Positions 8,974-18,098 of a stretch of 50,168 bases of DNA are shown here, in pieces. Under the pieces are notes generated by a model, which saw only the letters and a program-made list of their open reading frames with translations, was not told the DNA's origin and did no database searches. Source of the stretch: Psychrobacter namhaensis. Its GTDB lineage: Bacteria > Pseudomonadota > Gammaproteobacteria > Pseudomonadales > Moraxellaceae. Both the position numbers and the translations under genes were made by a program. Within the stretch, counting starts at the first letter, position 1; each line of letters opens with the position of its first letter. The stretch lies in NCBI RefSeq assembly GCF_016107545.1, contig NZ_JABASS010000018.1, positions 1 to 50,168 on the forward strand. The letters are read 5' to 3'.

Positions 8974-9001
8974 AAAGCCCCAACATCGCGTTGGGGCTTT
9001 T
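8973..9001. terminator. bidirectional intrinsic terminator (tmk / antiporter)
   Basis: A 12-bp perfect stem, AAAAGCCCCAAC with GTTGGGGCTTTT around the loop ATCGC, has T-rich tails on both strands. It lies between the convergent tmk and antiporter genes. Confidence 0.93.
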
Positions 9002-9045
9002 ACGTTTTATTACCGTTTAGACGGTCGTTAATAGTCTGTCAGTTA

Positions 9046-11337
9046 TTACTTGTCTACGTTGTTGTCTGTGTTTTGACGCTCAGCATTTTTCGTGATATCG
9101 ACGTCAGAGCTGACAGTATGGTCTTGGTTAGAGTCGGGTAGGCGATTTGGGTCAAGCGAACCTTTTTTGTTTTTAGGGGCGCTGCCATTGCCATTGGTAC
9201 TGCTGTTATTGGCCGTTTTGTTCTTTGACGTTGCCGTCGCATTGGCTGACATTACCCCTTTATTCGCGGTATCAGTTAAGGCCTCTTTTGGCTCTGTCGC
9301 TTTGTCATTGGCCCCTTTTGCTGTGCTAGGGGATTTAGACTCCGAGCTGTCGTTTGGTTTAGTTGACGAGTCACTAACCGCATGTGTGGTCGTGTCTTTT
9401 TCGCCGTCTACTAGTGCCTCTGGTTTGATAGCATGATTACTATCATCGCTCAGCTCCTTTTCTTTGCGTTTTTCAGGCGCTTTTGAATTGGACTCAAAGT
9501 TAGCGTCTGCGGTCAGACGGGCTTGTTCTTGTTTAGCCGTTACATCTACTGGCTTTGGTTGCACCTCATCCTCTACCACTAACGAGATAAGCTTGCGATC
9601 ACGTGGCACGGTACCATCAAATTTATCGGTAAAGACATGCAGCTTACCTTCTTTGTCGATGGTATAAAGCGGTACAAACTGTTTGTTGTCGGCTTTGTAT
9701 TGCTCAAAGCTGTAGCTATCAGTGATGTTGGTAATTTTGATACGGGCTTTTTTTGACAGCATGCTGGCAAGCTTGGTGTAAGTGACGTCTTTGCCAAACA
9801 GCCACTGTGAGTGGAAGTTTGATTGCTTGTCCTCACGCTCGCTTCTGACTTTTTCATCACTGAATTTAAGACGGTATATTTTACGCTCACCGAATTCATG
9901 ACGGTAATGAATCTCGGATAAGGTGTTCATCTCTTTATCCATACTCATGGCAAACAGGCGACCAATACCGATAAGGTCAAGATGATGATCTGCATGATCA
10001 GAGATGGGGTTACCAAAATAAGTACGCAAACCACTCATGCGGGCACGAGCAATATTGGTATAGTTATTGTGGGCGACGATGACGTCAAACCCTTGATCTT
10101 TTAAAGAGGTGGCGATCAAAAGGGCGATTGGGTTTGAGCCAACGATCAGGATACCATTGGTCTCAGGCTCACGGACCCCAAGTAAATTGCCGATCACTTT
10201 TGCCCCCAAGCCCTGAATCATCACCGTACCAATGATGACCATAAATACCAAAGGCACCAGTAGCTCAACTCCTTGGATATCATACTCTTGCAAGCGAATG
10301 GCAAACAATGATGAAATCGCAGCAGCGACGATACCGCGAGGTCCAATCCAGCTGATCATCAGTTTTTCATTGGTCCTGAGGTTTGAGCCAATAGCCGATG
10401 CCCACACCGATAAGGGGCGTGCCACAAACATCACGATAGCAAGTAGTACCAAGCCTGCGAAACCAACGCTCAATAAACTTGCCAACTCCACACGGGCGGC
10501 CAAAATAATAAAGAGCACAGAAATCAGTAGGATGGTTAATGACTCGTTAAACTCTAAAATCGTCTCGCGGGGGAACTTTGGCCAGTTCGCTAAGGCCACA
10601 CCCAGCACAGTCACGGTCAATAGGCCAGACTCGTGCTCTAAATGGTTGGAGATAGAAAACAACACCAAGACGAAGGCAAGGGTAAACACATTACGCAAAA
10701 ATTCTGGAATCATATGACGGCGCATCAAAAACGCCAGTAACCAAGCACCCGCCATACCAAGAGCCGTCGCCAGTATCACAATTTTGGCAAACAGTAAGAT
10801 ACTGCTGGCTTCACCACCTGAGATAATATACTCATAGACCAATACCACCGCGATAGCGCCGATTGGGTCAATGATGATCCCTTCCCACTTTAGGATATTG
10901 GAGATCGTCTTATTAGGGCGCACACTACGCAGTAGCGGCATGATCACGGTCGGACCAGTGACGCACACTAGGGCACCAAACAATAAGGCGATCAGTGGGT
11001 CGACATCGAATAACAAATAAGTCGATAACGCGACGATAGCAATGGTGATCAGGACGCCAACTGATACCAGCATTTGCACCACAGTACCGTGTTGTTTAAT
11101 CTCATCAAACTCTAAGGTTAGCGAGCCTTCAAATAAGATAATCGCCACCCCCAAAGAGATGAAAGGGAACATCAGCTCCCCCAGTACCAAATCAGGGTCG
11201 AATACACCGAGCACTGGCCCCACGATAATGCCAATCAGTAATAAAAATAAAATGGACGGTTGCTTTAAATACCAAGCCAACCATTGGGCGGCAATGCCAA
11301 TCCCAACCACGCCGGATAATAATAGGGCGGTATCCAT
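9046..11337 (-). CDS. CPA1-type Na+(K+)/H+ antiporter with TrkA-N-like domain and long polar tail
   Basis: Inner-membrane cation/proton antiporter. Residues 1-385 are largely hydrophobic, with about 12 membrane segments. They contain the CPA features FEGSLTLEFDEI, VTGPTVIMPLL and WEGIIIDPIGA (Asp157 as candidate ion-binding residue), and a later WIGPRGIVAAA. Residues about 395-465 form a Rossmann-like TrkA-N module (GILIVGSNPIALLIATSL) that could sense a nucleotide or ligand. Residues about 475-590 form a further soluble domain. The last about 170 residues (595-763) are low-complexity, rich in S, T, K, N, D and A. Known relatives of this architecture are usually shorter. The ATG at 11337 has GGAT upstream. 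It is a single gene convergent with tmk; ion specificity is not readable. Confidence 0.9.
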   Translation of the reverse strand: MDTALLLSGVVGIGIAAQWLAWYLKQPSILFLLLIGIIVGPVLGVFDPDLVLGELMFPFISLGVAIILFEGSLTLEFDEIKQHGTVVQMLVSVGVLITIAIVALSTYLLFDVDPLIALLFGALVCVTGPTVIMPLLRSVRPNKTISNILKWEGIIIDPIGAIAVVLVYEYIISGGEASSILLFAKIVILATALGMAGAWLLAFLMRRHMIPEFLRNVFTLAFVLVLFSISNHLEHESGLLTVTVLGVALANWPKFPRETILEFNESLTILLISVLFIILAARVELASLLSVGFAGLVLLAIVMFVARPLSVWASAIGSNLRTNEKLMISWIGPRGIVAAAISSLFAIRLQEYDIQGVELLVPLVFMVIIGTVMIQGLGAKVIGNLLGVREPETNGILIVGSNPIALLIATSLKDQGFDVIVAHNNYTNIARARMSGLRTYFGNPISDHADHHLDLIGIGRLFAMSMDKEMNTLSEIHYRHEFGERKIYRLKFSDEKVRSEREDKQSNFHSQWLFGKDVTYTKLASMLSKKARIKITNITDSYSFEQYKADNKQFVPLYTIDKEGKLHVFTDKFDGTVPRDRKLISLVVEDEVQPKPVDVTAKQEQARLTADANFESNSKAPEKRKEKELSDDSNHAIKPEALVDGEKDTTTHAVSDSSTKPNDSSESKSPSTAKGANDKATEPKEALTDTANKGVMSANATATSKNKTANNSSTNGNGSAPKNKKGSLDPNRLPDSNQDHTVSSDVDITKNAERQNTDNNVDK

Positions 11338-12063
11338 AAGTTAATCCTTTTGTAATCTTGTCATATTTTATATCTATCAATCGCTTTTATAAAAAGGGCA
11401 GGCAGTGTCATCAATGAGATACCAGTACTTTTTATAAAGTTTGAGCTACAGTAACGCTAGCCGTCATGAGGTAAAACAGGCGCTAGATATGATATATATA
11501 CTATAAAGTAGTAAAGACAAAAGCATTCCTAAATACATCTAGATATATAGAGTCACTTTAGAAATGCAAAAGATGAAAAATAAGGGTAATGATTGCCAAT
11601 CTGATAAACTTATAGTTAGTAAAATTAACTTTTGTTTGTTTATAAAGTTATTTGGCTTGCTATCATAACATGGTTTTATTTCATACCTATCATGGCTGCT
11701 CTGACCACGATATCGTCGTTCAGCTATAAAACGGGATCAGGTAATGATGAAATAACTGCGCTTTAGGTGGTCTTGTACTGTCGAAACCATGACAAGATTA
11801 CGTTACTATTTATCATACAGTAGCCGTGTTTATCCTGCACGCTCGAGTAGAACACTCGTCTTTGGGTGATTGGATATTGATACAGCCGCTGTGAAAACTT
11901 TATCCCAGCAGTACTATGTGGCTTTAAAAGCGTTTTCACGGTAGTAAACTGACTCATAGCGTTTAAGGCCATACTTTTTAAGATTATTTAATACAAATTA
12001 CTACCAATAATAGCCAAAAATGGCCCTTAACAATAATAATTGACCACTCATATGGAAGACGAT
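11338..12063. other. intergenic region between divergent antiporter and protease genes
   Basis: About 730 bp of AT-rich sequence that must contain both promoters. I find a small CGAGT/ACTCG hairpin at about 11840-11855 and a CTTGT/ACAAG pair near 11773-11797, neither convincing as a regulatory site. Open frames here are short and lack ribosome binding sites. Confidence 0.45.
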
Positions 12064-13518
12064 ATGCCTATCAATATGTTTACAGCGCACGCTAAATTTG
12101 GAATACAGCATTGGTTGCAACGTGGCGCGTTGGCGCTTGCCGTCAGCACGGCGATGGTTTCTGGCATCACGGCCACGACCATAACCAGTGCACAAGCAGC
12201 AGTGACCACGGCAGACTTTTCTGGCTTGGTACAACAAGTCACGCCAGCGGTTGCTCGCGTGAATGTCACAAAAACGGTGAGTGAGGCCGAGCTTGCCAAG
12301 GCGCAGACGGCAGAGTTACTGCGGCAGTTCTTTGGTGATCGTCTGCGCATCCCCGATCAGGCCACCACGCCTGCGATTGAACACGCTTATGGCACTGGAT
12401 TTTTTGTCACATCTGATGGTTATATGCTGACCAACCATCATGTGGTAGCCGGTGCTGATAATATTACTGTCACGCTCAATGATAGAACGGAGCTTGATGC
12501 GACCTTGGTTGGTAGTGATGAGCGCTCAGATGTGGCGGTACTAAAAGTAGCAGGTAGTCAGTTCCCAGCGCTGCCTATTGGTGATTCAAATGCCTTGAAA
12601 GTCGGGGAGCCTGTGCTAGCGATTGGTTCACCATTTGGTTTTGATTATTCAGCGTCTGCTGGTATCGTCAGTGCCAAGTCCCGCAGCTTTTCTCGTGAGA
12701 CTAGTGTGCCGTTTATCCAAACAGATGTGGCACTAAATCCGGGCAACTCAGGCGGCCCACTATTTAACCAGCGCGGTGAAGTCATTGGTATTAACTCACG
12801 TATTTTTAGTGGGACGGGCGGTTATATGGGTCTGTCGTTCTCCATTCCGATTGACGCTGCCATGGACATCTATGAGCAATTAAAGACAGAGGGAGAAGTG
12901 GTACGGGCCTATTTAGGAATTTATCCACAAGATATCGATCGTAATTTGGCCGAAGCTTATAACTTAGACCGTCCGCAAGGCGCTTTATTGACACGGGTAT
13001 CGCCGGACTCACCCGCACAAAAAGCCGGGCTAAAACCTGGTGATATTATTTTACAATATAACAATGTGCAAATTATGCGCGCCTCAGATTTATTGAACTT
13101 GCTCAATCGTGCCAAACCTAGCGATACATTTCGTGCCCAGATTCAGCGTAATGGTAAGCAGATGATCGTCAGCGGTAAACTCACTTATGCGCCCAATGAT
13201 GTCAGAGCCCAAGGCGGCGATCAGCAAAATGATGACATACAATTAGGCCTGCGTTTGCGTAATTTGACTGCTGATGAGCAAGCAGAAATCGCCGTGGACA
13301 ATAAAACGGGTATCTTGGTTACCGCGGTTGATCCGACGGGGCTGGCGGCGCGCTCAGGTATCTTGGCAGGGGATGTGATTACCAATTTTCACCAAAAGCC
13401 GATTCAGAAAGTCACTGATTTTTCCAGTGCTATCTCATCATTGCCCAAAAAAGGTGTGGTGACCATTGAGGTGATTCGCCAAGGCATCCCTGCTATTATC
13501 GGCCTCCGTATTGAGTAA
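12064..13518 (+). CDS. Do-family periplasmic serine endopeptidase (DegP/DegQ/MucD type)
   Basis: Trypsin-like protease/chaperone of the envelope that degrades misfolded periplasmic proteins. A signal peptide ends with TSAQA|A at about residue 45. The catalytic triad is visible: His126 in TNHHVV, Asp156 in RSDVAVLK and Ser229 in NPGNSGGP. Two PDZ domains follow (about 270-360 and 385-480), the first with AYLGIYPQDI and SPAQKAGLKPGD, the second with GLAARSGILAGDVI. I chose the ATG at 12064 because GGAAG precedes it closely; upstream TTG 12040 and ATG 12052 are in frame. Length is 484 residues. Stress control is expected from the family, but I see no certain sigma-E promoter. Confidence 0.93.
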   Translation: MPINMFTAHAKFGIQHWLQRGALALAVSTAMVSGITATTITSAQAAVTTADFSGLVQQVTPAVARVNVTKTVSEAELAKAQTAELLRQFFGDRLRIPDQATTPAIEHAYGTGFFVTSDGYMLTNHHVVAGADNITVTLNDRTELDATLVGSDERSDVAVLKVAGSQFPALPIGDSNALKVGEPVLAIGSPFGFDYSASAGIVSAKSRSFSRETSVPFIQTDVALNPGNSGGPLFNQRGEVIGINSRIFSGTGGYMGLSFSIPIDAAMDIYEQLKTEGEVVRAYLGIYPQDIDRNLAEAYNLDRPQGALLTRVSPDSPAQKAGLKPGDIILQYNNVQIMRASDLLNLLNRAKPSDTFRAQIQRNGKQMIVSGKLTYAPNDVRAQGGDQQNDDIQLGLRLRNLTADEQAEIAVDNKTGILVTAVDPTGLAARSGILAGDVITNFHQKPIQKVTDFSSAISSLPKKGVVTIEVIRQGIPAIIGLRIE

Positions 13519-14145
13519 CAGTGATATGGTACAGGTATAAAGATGACCGGTAAAAACAGCGTGGCAGTATTCAAATAGTGTGCCCATAGAATTATTCATA
13601 GCGATAGTGGCAATCGGCACGCGAGGATTGCCTTTTCGTTTGTATCGTCCCACGATCGATGTGTTGAAAATTCGTTAACCGTGTCCAAGATTCTGATGTA
13701 TATTTGCATTGGGCTTACTAATGACCAAGGGTTTAATCTATTACGTTGCAAGGTTAAAGCCCAGTATCTATAATTTATAAACAATAAAAAAGACGCTTGA
13801 TTTGTTATTCACTGATTATATTGAACGTTAATTGATTGATAGCGGTCAAATCAAAATATGCTACACTAGCAGGCGTTTTTATTATTATATGTTTATTATT
13901 TAATCGCTATGATCAGTAACGGACGGAAATAACGCCAATACCGATTTGAGCACATAAAATTTATGCAGCGTACGCCATAATAATAAGCAAACATTTAGCA
14001 TTACTATCAAGCAAGAGAACGGCCATATTGTTTATGCATGCACCTATGATGAGTGCCGACATAAACACGCGGAGGTTGGCACTTGCAAACGACCTATCAT
14101 GTGACAGCTTTGAAAAAAGCTAGGATAATACAGTAAGGCACGGTT
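13519..14145. other. intergenic region upstream of dapA
   Basis: About 630 bp without a credible gene. A possible extended -10 promoter TGCTACACT lies at about 13859-13867, but its -35 is poorly spaced. The hairpin just before dapA is listed separately. No lysine-riboswitch features are recognisable. Confidence 0.4.
14052..14083 (+). promoter_or_regulatory. hairpin in the dapA leader
   Basis: AGTGCCGAC (14052-14060) can pair with GTTGGCACT (14075-14083), 9 bp with one G-U, closing a 14-base loop. It lies about 60 bp before the dapA start, within the probable leader. There is no T-run, so it is not an intrinsic terminator; a regulatory role is speculative. Confidence 0.35.
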
Positions 14146-15051
14146 ATGAGCACAGCATACGACGAGATCAAAACCCGACTACAAGGCTCAATGGTAGCTT
14201 TGGTAACGCCCATGCATCCTGACGGCACGGTTGATTATAAACGTCTGGCAGACCTCATAGATTGGCAGATTGAGCAAGGCACCCATTGCCTCGTTGCGGT
14301 CGGTACCACTGGCGAGTCGGCGACATTGTCTATGCAAGAGCATAGCGATGTTATTCGCTATTTTGTACAGCATGTCAAAGGTCGTGTACCGGTCATCGCT
14401 GGTACAGGTGCTAACAACACGATGGAAGCCATTAAGCTGACTCAAGATGCGGCGGATGCTGGTGCAGACTGCGCGTTATTGGTCGCCCCTTATTATAATA
14501 AGCCGCCCCAAGAAGGCTTATATCAGCATTATAAAGCAATCGCAAAAGCGGTGAATATCCCGCAAATGCTTTACAATGTGCCTGGTCGTACGGTCGTTGA
14601 TATCGCCCAAGAAACCGTTGAGCGCTTAGCCGATATAGACAATATCGTAGCGATTAAAGATGCGACAGGTTCAGTGATCCGCGGTGAGCAATTGATCAAA
14701 GCCGTTGGTGACAGAATGGTGGTGTTATCTGGAGATGACGGCACGGCACTTGAGCTAATGAAGTTTGGCGGTAAAGGGAATATCTCAGTGACAGCCAATG
14801 TGGCGCCAAAAGCCATGAGTGAGACCTTTGGTGCAGGCTTGCGCGGCGATTTTGACACGGCTAATAAAGTACATGATGTGGTCAAGCATTTACACCGTGA
14901 CTTATTTATCGAATCAAGCCCTATTCCCGCAAAGTATGCCCTCAATAAAATGGGTATGATAGATACGGGTATTCGCCTGCCATTAGTCTGGCTGGCTGAG
15001 CAACATCATGCGACCATCGATGACGCCCTAGTACGTGCAAACTTACTATAA
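14146..15051 (+). CDS. dapA: 4-hydroxy-tetrahydrodipicolinate synthase
   Basis: DapA condenses pyruvate with aspartate semialdehyde, the first step of the diaminopimelate/lysine branch. It is a TIM-barrel class I aldolase: GTTGES (53-58), Tyr143 in LYNVPGRT and the Schiff-base Lys171 in IKDATG are all present. At 301 residues it is about ten longer than E. coli DapA, mainly at the N-terminus (MSTAYDEIKTRL before the usual GSMVALVTP). The ATG at 14146 is preceded by AAGG about 9 bases upstream. A BamC-like lipoprotein gene and purC follow on the same strand, the conserved dapA-bamC-purC order of many gammaproteobacteria. Confidence 0.97.
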   Translation: MSTAYDEIKTRLQGSMVALVTPMHPDGTVDYKRLADLIDWQIEQGTHCLVAVGTTGESATLSMQEHSDVIRYFVQHVKGRVPVIAGTGANNTMEAIKLTQDAADAGADCALLVAPYYNKPPQEGLYQHYKAIAKAVNIPQMLYNVPGRTVVDIAQETVERLADIDNIVAIKDATGSVIRGEQLIKAVGDRMVVLSGDDGTALELMKFGGKGNISVTANVAPKAMSETFGAGLRGDFDTANKVHDVVKHLHRDLFIESSPIPAKYALNKMGMIDTGIRLPLVWLAEQHHATIDDALVRANLL

Positions 15052-15175
15052 AAATTTTGCTGATAAATGCTAAGTCAGTTAGTGATGACGTAGGCTTAGC
15101 AACCGCTTATAAGATTTTATCAAACGATAAGTCCATTGCCCAAATAAGCCATACTTGCTAATTCAGAGAGATAAC

Positions 15176-15490
15176 ATGATGAAGACATCATCAACGACTA
15201 CAAAGATATTCCCTGTCATGCTCACCATAATTATGGGAAGCACCTTAGTGTTGAGCGGTTGCCAAGCAACAAAAAACTTACTTGGTAAACGTGACAATGG
15301 TAGCTTAGAGTATCAGCAAAGCAAAAAGCTTGCACCCGTAGAGCTACCGGCTGATCAAGAAACCGCGCCTTTTGTGCCTTTGTACCCAACTCCTAATGCG
15401 GGTGCAAACACGCTCAAACTACAAAACGAGTCAGGTAGCCAGTATCAACTGCCAAAGCCTCAACGTGCTGTCAGTAATCCTTCAAATTAA
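15176..15490 (+). CDS. short BamC-like lipoprotein
   Basis: A 104-residue lipoprotein with lipobox LSGC (acylated Cys at about residue 29). The mature part reads SLEYQQSKKLAPVELP followed by PFVPLYPTP, resembling the unstructured N-terminal segment with which BamC binds BamD in the outer-membrane Bam complex. Its place between dapA and purC is exactly the bamC (nlpB/dapX) locus. The two helix-grip domains of full-length BamC (about 340 residues) are missing, and only 131 bp separate the stop from purC, so this is not a simple frameshift. The start at ATG 15176 has GAGAGA upstream; a TTG at 15155 is less likely. The link to Bam is inferred from context and the linear motif. Confidence 0.75.
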   Translation: MMKTSSTTTKIFPVMLTIIMGSTLVLSGCQATKNLLGKRDNGSLEYQQSKKLAPVELPADQETAPFVPLYPTPNAGANTLKLQNESGSQYQLPKPQRAVSNPSN

Positions 15491-15621
15491 ACCTATTTCT
15501 CTATTTATACCACTGCCTTTTTACTGTTATTCATTACACTGTGATTGATACAGTAATATAAGACCATAGTGGTAGCTGCGCGTTTTTACCACATAAGCTT
15601 GAACGAACAGGAACCCCCACA

Positions 15622-16335
15622 ATGCAAAAGCAACAACTGCTGTATAAAGGCAAAGCCAAGTCTGTCTATGAAACAGAAGACAACGATCTTTTGATTTTAC
15701 ACTTTCGTGATGACACCTCAGCGCTTGATGGTAAGCGTATCGAACAATTAGCCCGCAAAGGCGTCGTCAACAATCGCTTTAACGCCTTTATCATGCAAAA
15801 ATTGGCTGATGCTGGTATCGAAACGCATTTCGAAAAACAGCTGTCGGAAGACGAAGTGTTGGTCAAGCGTTTAGACATGATTCCCGTTGAGTGCGTGGTT
15901 CGTAACTTTGCAGCGGGTAGTTTGGTTCGTCGTTTGGGCTTGGAGGAAGGGCAAGCGTTGACACCGTCTACTTATGAGCTGTTCTATAAAGATGATGCGC
16001 TCGGTGATCCGATGGTGAATGAGTCACTTTCTGTCTCTTTGGGTTGGGCAACGAAAGCGCAATTGGCAAAGATGGAAGAACTGACTTATCAAGTCAACGA
16101 TGTATTAAAAGCACTGTTTGATGCAGGCGATTTAATTTTGGTAGACTTTAAGCTCGAGTTTGGGGTATTCCATGATCGTATTGTTTTAGGCGATGAGTTC
16201 TCACCAGATGGCTGCCGTATTTGGGATAAGACTACCAAGAAAAAGTTAGACAAAGACCGTTTCCGCCAGTCATTGGGCGATGTGATCGAAGCTTATGAAG
16301 AAGTCGCTAACCGTATTGGTGTGCCATTAAGCTAA
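15622..16335 (+). CDS. purC: phosphoribosylaminoimidazole-succinocarboxamide synthase
   Basis: PurC (SAICAR synthetase) joins aspartate to CAIR with ATP in purine synthesis. The 237-residue protein has the canonical start [13 protein letters not shown], the conserved ALDGKR and [25 protein letters not shown] and, near the end, [12 protein letters not shown]. It has the usual bacterial length. AGGAA lies 9 bases upstream of the ATG. It follows dapA and the BamC-like gene and ends at a strong terminator. Confidence 0.98.
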   Translation: MQKQQLLYKGKAKSVYETEDNDLLILHFRDDTSALDGKRIEQLARKGVVNNRFNAFIMQKLADAGIETHFEKQLSEDEVLVKRLDMIPVECVVRNFAAGSLVRRLGLEEGQALTPSTYELFYKDDALGDPMVNESLSVSLGWATKAQLAKMEELTYQVNDVLKALFDAGDLILVDFKLEFGVFHDRIVLGDEFSPDGCRIWDKTTKKKLDKDRFRQSLGDVIEAYEEVANRIGVPLS

Positions 16336-16369
16336 GCGTTTTGTTTGAGCTTTTTTGCCAATAAAATAA

Positions 16370-16398
16370 AAAGACTGAGCCATGTGCTCAGTTTTTTT
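16370..16398 (+). terminator. intrinsic terminator after purC
   Basis: The stem ACTGAGC (16374-16380) / GCTCAGT (16386-16392) has loop CATGT and is followed by a run of T residues. A-residues upstream extend the pairing. Confidence 0.92.
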
Positions 16399-16497
16399 AT
16401 GCAAAAAATTACTGAATCGTTATGAAATGTGCACGATGTAGGCGGCGCACTGTTTTTATAATAAAGCTTCATTACTCAGCTAGGAGACTCAGCTTCT

Positions 16498-17148
16498 ATG
16501 TCTAACCCTACAATGCCTAAGTCTATAACCAAAACAGTACTTGAGCCGATTTGGTTTGCTCGACCCACCTGTGTGGTTGCTGCTGATTTGGTGGGTAAAG
16601 TACTATGTAGGAAGCTGGTAGATACCGATGGTGTACCTAAAGTATTGCGTATGCGTATCTCAGAAACCGAAGCTTATGTTGGAGAGAGTGACCCTGCCTG
16701 TCATTCGCATGCGGGTAGCCGGACAGCGCGTACTGAAATTATGTATGAGCAAGGCGGCGTGTTTTACGTCTATTTGACTTACGGTATCCATCATATGCTC
16801 AACGTCATCACTGCTACCGCAGAATCTCCTGAGTCCGTGCTGATACGAGCTGGGTTTTTGCTGGATGATAGTGACCGTTTGCTAGATGAGCAATTGCTAA
16901 GATTAGACAAACAGCTCACTCATCCCAAGCAGTTTGCTGGTCCAGGCAAACTGACCAAGCGATTGCAAATTGATCGGCAGTTATATGGTAAACCTGTCGC
17001 ACCTATTTCAGGAGTGTGGATAGAAGATGATGGCTGTGCGCCGCCGATATCATTGCGTCCACGCATTGGTATCGACTATGCTGGTGACGCCAAAGATTGG
17101 CTATTACGCTATACATGGACTGATCACCCATCTTTATCTAAGAAGTAG
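16498..17148 (+). CDS. DNA-3-methyladenine glycosylase (AAG/MPG family)
   Basis: Base-excision repair glycosylase that removes 3-methyladenine and other alkylated or deaminated purines. RISETEAYVGESDPACHS contains the catalytic Glu of the family. GVFYVYLTYGIHHMLNV carries the conserved Tyr and His of the nucleotide-flipping pocket, and SVLIRAG, GPGKLTKRL and RPRIGIDYAGDAKDW complete the signature. At 216 residues the length is normal. The ATG at 16498 follows AGGAG at a long spacing of about 11 bases; ATG 16513 is an alternative. It is followed at 51 bp by a small YqfO-like gene. Confidence 0.94.
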   Translation: MSNPTMPKSITKTVLEPIWFARPTCVVAADLVGKVLCRKLVDTDGVPKVLRMRISETEAYVGESDPACHSHAGSRTARTEIMYEQGGVFYVYLTYGIHHMLNVITATAESPESVLIRAGFLLDDSDRLLDEQLLRLDKQLTHPKQFAGPGKLTKRLQIDRQLYGKPVAPISGVWIEDDGCAPPISLRPRIGIDYAGDAKDWLLRYTWTDHPSLSKK

Positions 17149-17199
17149 TAAGCGCGATCTATATTAATTTTATGCTAGCCGTATTTTAGGAGACAAACT

Positions 17200-17511
17200 A
17201 TGTATAAGCTGACGGTTTTTATCCCCCATGAGGCATTAGAGCCAGTAAAGTCGGCGTTGTTTGCCGCTGGTGCTGGCACGATTGGCAACTATGAGCAGTG
17301 CTGTTGGCAAGTACAGGGAACAGGACAGTTTAAGCCATTGGCGGGCAGTACACCGCATATCGGAGCGCATGATAGACTCGAAAAAGTCGCTGAGTGGCGG
17401 GTTGAGATGGTTGTTGAGAAAGCAGCGATTCATGCTGTCATCACTGCATTAAAAAAAGCACATCCTTATGAGACGCCTGCTTATGATGTGATAAACGTCT
17501 TAGATTTTTAA
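17200..17511 (+). CDS. YqfO/NIF3-insert-like small protein
   Basis: A 103-residue protein that matches the stand-alone form of the domain inserted in NIF3/YqfO proteins, structurally related to PII/CutA folds. The signatures are YKLTVFIPHEALEPVKSALFAAGAG at the start, GSTPHIG in the middle and AHPYETPAYDVI at the end. The biochemical role is unknown. A clear GGAG precedes the ATG. It is probably co-transcribed with the upstream glycosylase gene. Confidence 0.88.
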   Translation: MYKLTVFIPHEALEPVKSALFAAGAGTIGNYEQCCWQVQGTGQFKPLAGSTPHIGAHDRLEKVAEWRVEMVVEKAAIHAVITALKKAHPYETPAYDVINVLDF

Positions 17512-17551
17512 GAGTTCTGACGCTTTTGAGTATTTGACCTTTTAATAAGGT

Positions 17552-17589
17552 AAAAAAAGATCAAATATACCAAGGGCTGGTATATTTGA
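17552..17589 (-). terminator. intrinsic terminator of the Lys/His-rich lipoprotein gene
   Basis: TCAAATATACCA (17561-17572) and TGGTATATTTGA (17578-17589) form a perfect 12-bp stem with loop AGGGC. On the minus strand the stem is followed by TC and seven T residues. The convergent plus-strand gene ends 50 bp away but has no T-run here. Confidence 0.85.
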
Positions 17590-17651
17590 CCGAAAGCAAT
17601 CACAAAGTCATCACTAGGTTGGTGATGTCAAAATCTTAACTTCTTTTTAAA

Positions 17652-18098
17652 TCAATGATGCTTATTGTGCTTATACTTGCCTTTATGTTTGCCATTATTT
17701 TTATGTTTGTCTTTTTTGTAGTGGTCTTTTTTATATCTATCTTTTTGCCCGTTATTAGACCAAGAGCTTCTATTTGAGCTGATAAGTCTCAGACTAGGAT
17801 AAGTGTACCTAAGCTCGTAGTTTTGATTGTTCTTTCTGGCATGGGCGATAAGGGCGCGATTACCACGATAGTCATCAGATTTGATATCCATAACCTGATA
17901 GCCTTTACGGCGTAAGTCCTGACGCAGCTGCTGACTGACACGATTGTAATTCACAGTGCTGTTATTGTTATCACGGTATATGGGTCGATTGTCATAACCT
18001 GGACCTGCAACGGTACAGCCGACGGTAGTGCCTAATAATATGGCCACAAGGCCAGTAGATATCACTGTCTTAAATGAAAAAGACTTTAGAATGTCCAT
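17652..18098 (-). CDS. putative lipoprotein with Lys/His-rich C-terminus
   Basis: A 148-residue protein with a lipobox (TTVGC, Cys at about 28). A central region of about 55 residues contains RQDLRRKGYQVMDIKSDDYRGN and NYELRYTYPSLRLI, which resembles the fold pattern of small PepSY-like periplasmic domains (distant, by eye). The last about 30 residues are almost only Lys, His, Asn, Tyr, Asp and Gly. That tail could bind metal, nucleic acid or anionic polymers, but no function is established. AGGAT precedes the ATG at 18098. The small-RNA locus at 18.4 kb starts about 350 bp upstream, in divergent orientation. Confidence 0.78.
   Translation of the reverse strand: MDILKSFSFKTVISTGLVAILLGTTVGCTVAGPGYDNRPIYRDNNNSTVNYNRVSQQLRQDLRRKGYQVMDIKSDDYRGNRALIAHARKNNQNYELRYTYPSLRLISSNRSSWSNNGQKDRYKKDHYKKDKHKNNGKHKGKYKHNKHH

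Noticed and set aside
10232..10717. 161-codon open frame on the plus strand inside the antiporter gene
   Set aside because: It lies fully antisense to a well-supported membrane protein, has no ribosome binding site and a composition typical of a reversed hydrophobic gene.
14571..14945. 124-codon open frame opposite dapA
   Set aside because: Antisense shadow; dapA motifs are intact across it and no ribosome binding site is present.
15176..15490. Frameshifted bamC pseudogene
   Set aside because: Only 131 bp remain before purC and they contain no trace of the helix-grip domains, so the short gene is not a recent frameshift.
17561..17589. Perfect 12-bp inverted repeat as an operator
   Set aside because: The minus-strand T-run right after the stem and its place between two convergent genes make a terminator the better explanation.
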